The notes beneath the pieces are model-generated. The model did no database searches. It was not told where the DNA came from and worked only from the letters and a program-made list of their open reading frames with translations. A stretch of DNA of 64,000 bases from Oscillospiraceae bacterium (GTDB lineage Bacteria; Bacillota; Clostridia; Oscillospirales; Oscillospiraceae), in contig JAFUNI010000016.1 of NCBI GenBank assembly GCA_017482385.1, positions 310,001 to 374,000 on the forward strand. The letters run 5' to 3'. A program made the translations under genes and the position numbers. Shown here piece by piece: positions 62,197 through 64,000 of the stretch. The number at the start of each line of letters is the position of its first letter. The first letter of the stretch is position 1.

Positions 62197-64000
62197 ATGG
62201 CTGAAAAGAAAAAAAAGACGATTGCGAGCCGTGCCACCAATACTGCTAAGAATTCTTCTAAAAAGAATACAAATACAACCAAAGAGCAGGGGAGTGGCGA
62301 GCAAAAGATTCCTACTCGCTTAATTAGCAGTTCTGTATTTTTGGGCTTGTTTATTTTATTTATTGTCGTTTTCTTTAATTCAAACGGCTTGTTTCCCGGA
62401 ATGATTGAAAAACTGGTACACGGCCTTTTTGGCAGAGTGGGCTTTGTGGTCTCCATACCTGCGTTTTTGTATTTGTTTGTTATTCACGCATTCAGTAAGG
62501 GCCGACCTGTCAAAATGCGCTCGATTTGCATCGGTTGCTTTGTAGTTGTATGCGGATGCATTTCCCATTTGTTGCTTGCCAAAAGTCTGTCCACCGATGT
62601 ATATATGTCCCTTTCGGAATTGTATTTGGGCGGTATTGACCATACAAGCGGTGGTGTGGTTTGCGGCGGTATCGCGATGCTGATTTACTACTTCTTAAAC
62701 AATCCTTTGAGCTATGTAGTTTTGATTATTGCGGCAGTACTTACGTTGCTTGGCGGAATGCAAATTACCGTTGTAAGCATTATTCGCGCTATCAAAAACC
62801 GTCCTAAAGCTGAGATTGAGGACGAGATAGAGGAACGCCCGGAGCCTGCTACCATTGTGGTCAATCACATTGCAAACAAGCGCATTGAATATTTGGAGCA
62901 GAAGCGGGAAAGACGCATTCAAAAAGAGGCTGCAGCAGAAAACATAGAGCCAATTAGACCCGCCGGGCCTCGAGATGAGGATGTGGTTGCAGACATGTTC
63001 CGACAGATCGACAGTGACATCGAAACACCTGTATCTGCTGCTGGTGAATACGTTTCTGCTCCCAATGATACGGATATTTTGACGCAAGGCGAACTTGATT
63101 CTGTGTCAAAAATGCCTCCGCTTATCAAGAAAGAAACAACAGAGAAGGTGACTGTCAAACGTGTAAAGCGGGAGAAGGTTACTCGTGTGGAGGCTGCCGA
63201 ATCCGCTGAAGAAGTCACGAAAGAAATCTCTGACGGAGAAAAGACGCAGTCACCGACATATGCCTTTCCGCCCATCGATCTGCTGAAGGTTTCCGGTGCG
63301 AGCGGTGGCGACGGCACTGCAGAAATGCGGGAGAATAGTCGACGTTTGAGCGAGACTTTGGCCAGCTTCAAGATTGAGGCACATATTATCAATGTGACCC
63401 GCGGTCCCAGTGTTACCCGCTATGAGGTCGAACTGGAAAAAGGTGTCCGTTTGAACAAGCTGACATCTGTTGCCGACGATATTGCTTTGAGCCTGGGCGC
63501 TGTTGGCGTGCGTATCGCAGCAATTCCCGGCAAAATTTCAGTGGTGGGTATTGAAGTGCCCAACCGCGCTGTGACGATGGTTTCCTTGCGGGAAGTAATT
63601 GATTCTCAGGAGTTTGATAAGGCGAAGTCCAAATCCTCTTTTGCTGTAGGTAAGGACATTGGCGGCAACTGTATTGTTGGCAATATAGCCAAGCTGCCCC
63701 ATATGCTGATTGCCGGTACTACCGGTTCCGGTAAATCTGTTTGTATGAATTCCATCATCATTTCGTTGCTGTATAAAGCAAGTCCCGATGATGTAAAGCT
63801 GATTATGGTAGACCCCAAGATGGTTGAATTGGGTATCTACAACGGTATTCCCCACCTGCTGATCCCGGTTGTTACCGACCCCAAGAAGGCTGCCGGCTCT
63901 TTGCAATGGGCTGTATCTGAAATGATGCGCCGCTATAAGGCAATGTCCGATGCCGGCGTCCGCGATTTGGAGTCTTATAACAGCATTGTGGAAAGCCAGG
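62197..64000 (+). CDS. ftsK: DNA translocase FtsK/SpoIIIE, 5' part
   Basis: The gene runs off the window after 601 codons. The N-terminus has four membrane helices (about 45-200), then a long charged linker, and the start of the RecA-like motor with GTTGSGKSVCMNS (Walker A, about 507-519), MVDPKMVELGIYNGIPHLL and VTDPKKA. It pumps DNA at the division or sporulation septum. TAAGGAGG precedes the ATG; the UppP-like stop lies 13 bases upstream. Confidence 0.97.
   Translation, partial: MAEKKKKTIASRATNTAKNSSKKNTNTTKEQGSGEQKIPTRLISSSVFLGLFILFIVVFFNSNGLFPGMIEKLVHGLFGRVGFVVSIPAFLYLFVIHAFSKGRPVKMRSICIGCFVVVCGCISHLLLAKSLSTDVYMSLSELYLGGIDHTSGGVVCGGIAMLIYYFLNNPLSYVVLIIAAVLTLLGGMQITVVSIIRAIKNRPKAEIEDEIEERPEPATIVVNHIANKRIEYLEQKRERRIQKEAAAENIEPIRPAGPRDEDVVADMFRQIDSDIETPVSAAGEYVSAPNDTDILTQGELDSVSKMPPLIKKETTEKVTVKRVKREKVTRVEAAESAEEVTKEISDGEKTQSPTYAFPPIDLLKVSGASGGDGTAEMRENSRRLSETLASFKIEAHIINVTRGPSVTRYEVELEKGVRLNKLTSVADDIALSLGAVGVRIAAIPGKISVVGIEVPNRAVTMVSLREVIDSQEFDKAKSKSSFAVGKDIGGNCIVGNIAKLPHMLIAGTTGSGKSVCMNSIIISLLYKASPDDVKLIMVDPKMVELGIYNGIPHLLIPVVTDPKKAAGSLQWAVSEMMRRYKAMSDAGVRDLESYNSIVESQ

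Noticed and set aside
1-64000. CRISPR arrays, rRNA genes, insertion sequences
   Set aside because: I looked for spaced direct repeats, conserved rRNA strings and transposase motifs and saw none.

Overview
The window looks like a chromosome segment from an anaerobic low-to-mid GC Firmicute of class Clostridia, most like the gut Oscillospiraceae/Ruminococcaceae. Pointers: two T-box leaders (pheS, valS), strong AGGAGG ribosome sites and several TTG/GTG starts, a SpoIVFB-like M50 protease beside the two radical-SAM genes that usually follow it in Clostridia, NADP-type gdhA, an oxygen-independent gene set, and the tig-clpP-clpX-lon-ysxC cluster. No genus can be fixed from this alone.

Layout. 1-1470: pheS-pheT operon (minus) behind a Phe T-box. 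1482-5499: MarR regulator with its operator and a heterodimeric ABC exporter. 5561-8205: small membrane protein, NnrD repair enzyme, lipoprotein, MazF, and a conserved unknown. 8132-11352: exonuclease III, ComEA, a D,D-carboxypeptidase-like protein, uracil-DNA glycosylase. 11367-14334: valS behind a Val T-box.

About 14343-29996 is an accessory island between valS and the tmRNA gene. Its left edge carries an 18-bp imperfect direct copy of the 3' end of ssrA, and ssrA closes the right edge, so the island probably inserted into ssrA. It holds a serine recombinase in an operon with an XRE regulator and an unknown protein, an AbiGi/AbiGii-type abortive-infection pair, and a four-gene operon: WYL regulator, DUF6361-like protein, phospholipase-D-like protein and SF2 helicase. 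A second operon follows: SWIM-zinc-finger protein, ADP-ribosylglycohydrolase and a small coiled-coil protein. The two operons share an identical 16-bp sequence upstream of their promoters. I think this two-operon set is the most likely undescribed system here, a candidate phage-defence module related to but distinct from DISARM and Mokosh.

29975-38243: ssrA, cyclophilin, smpB, HAD hydrolase, membrane proteins, dinB, a Nudix protein, a TetR-controlled two-gene membrane operon with an 18-bp inverted-repeat operator, and a phosphohexomutase. 38382-43448: gdhA, an M28-like peptidase, a PutP-type sodium symporter. 43586-47699: tRNA-Pro(CGG) with a rearranged partial duplicate, a SpoIVFA/FB-like pair, two radical-SAM-associated proteins, a Lar-like protein, tRNA-Pro(GGG). 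47778-53349: rplS, lepB, rbgA, rnhB, yraN, M19 dipeptidase, a threonine-synthase-like protein lacking its PLP-binding part, and a phosphoesterase. 53369-64000: tig, clpP, clpX, lon, ysxC; then a TSCPD protein, YbaK, TepA, UppP-like and the start of ftsK/spoIIIE, which runs off the window.

Starts were chosen by ribosome-binding site and family N-terminus. All family names come from reading the translated sequence; no database search was run.
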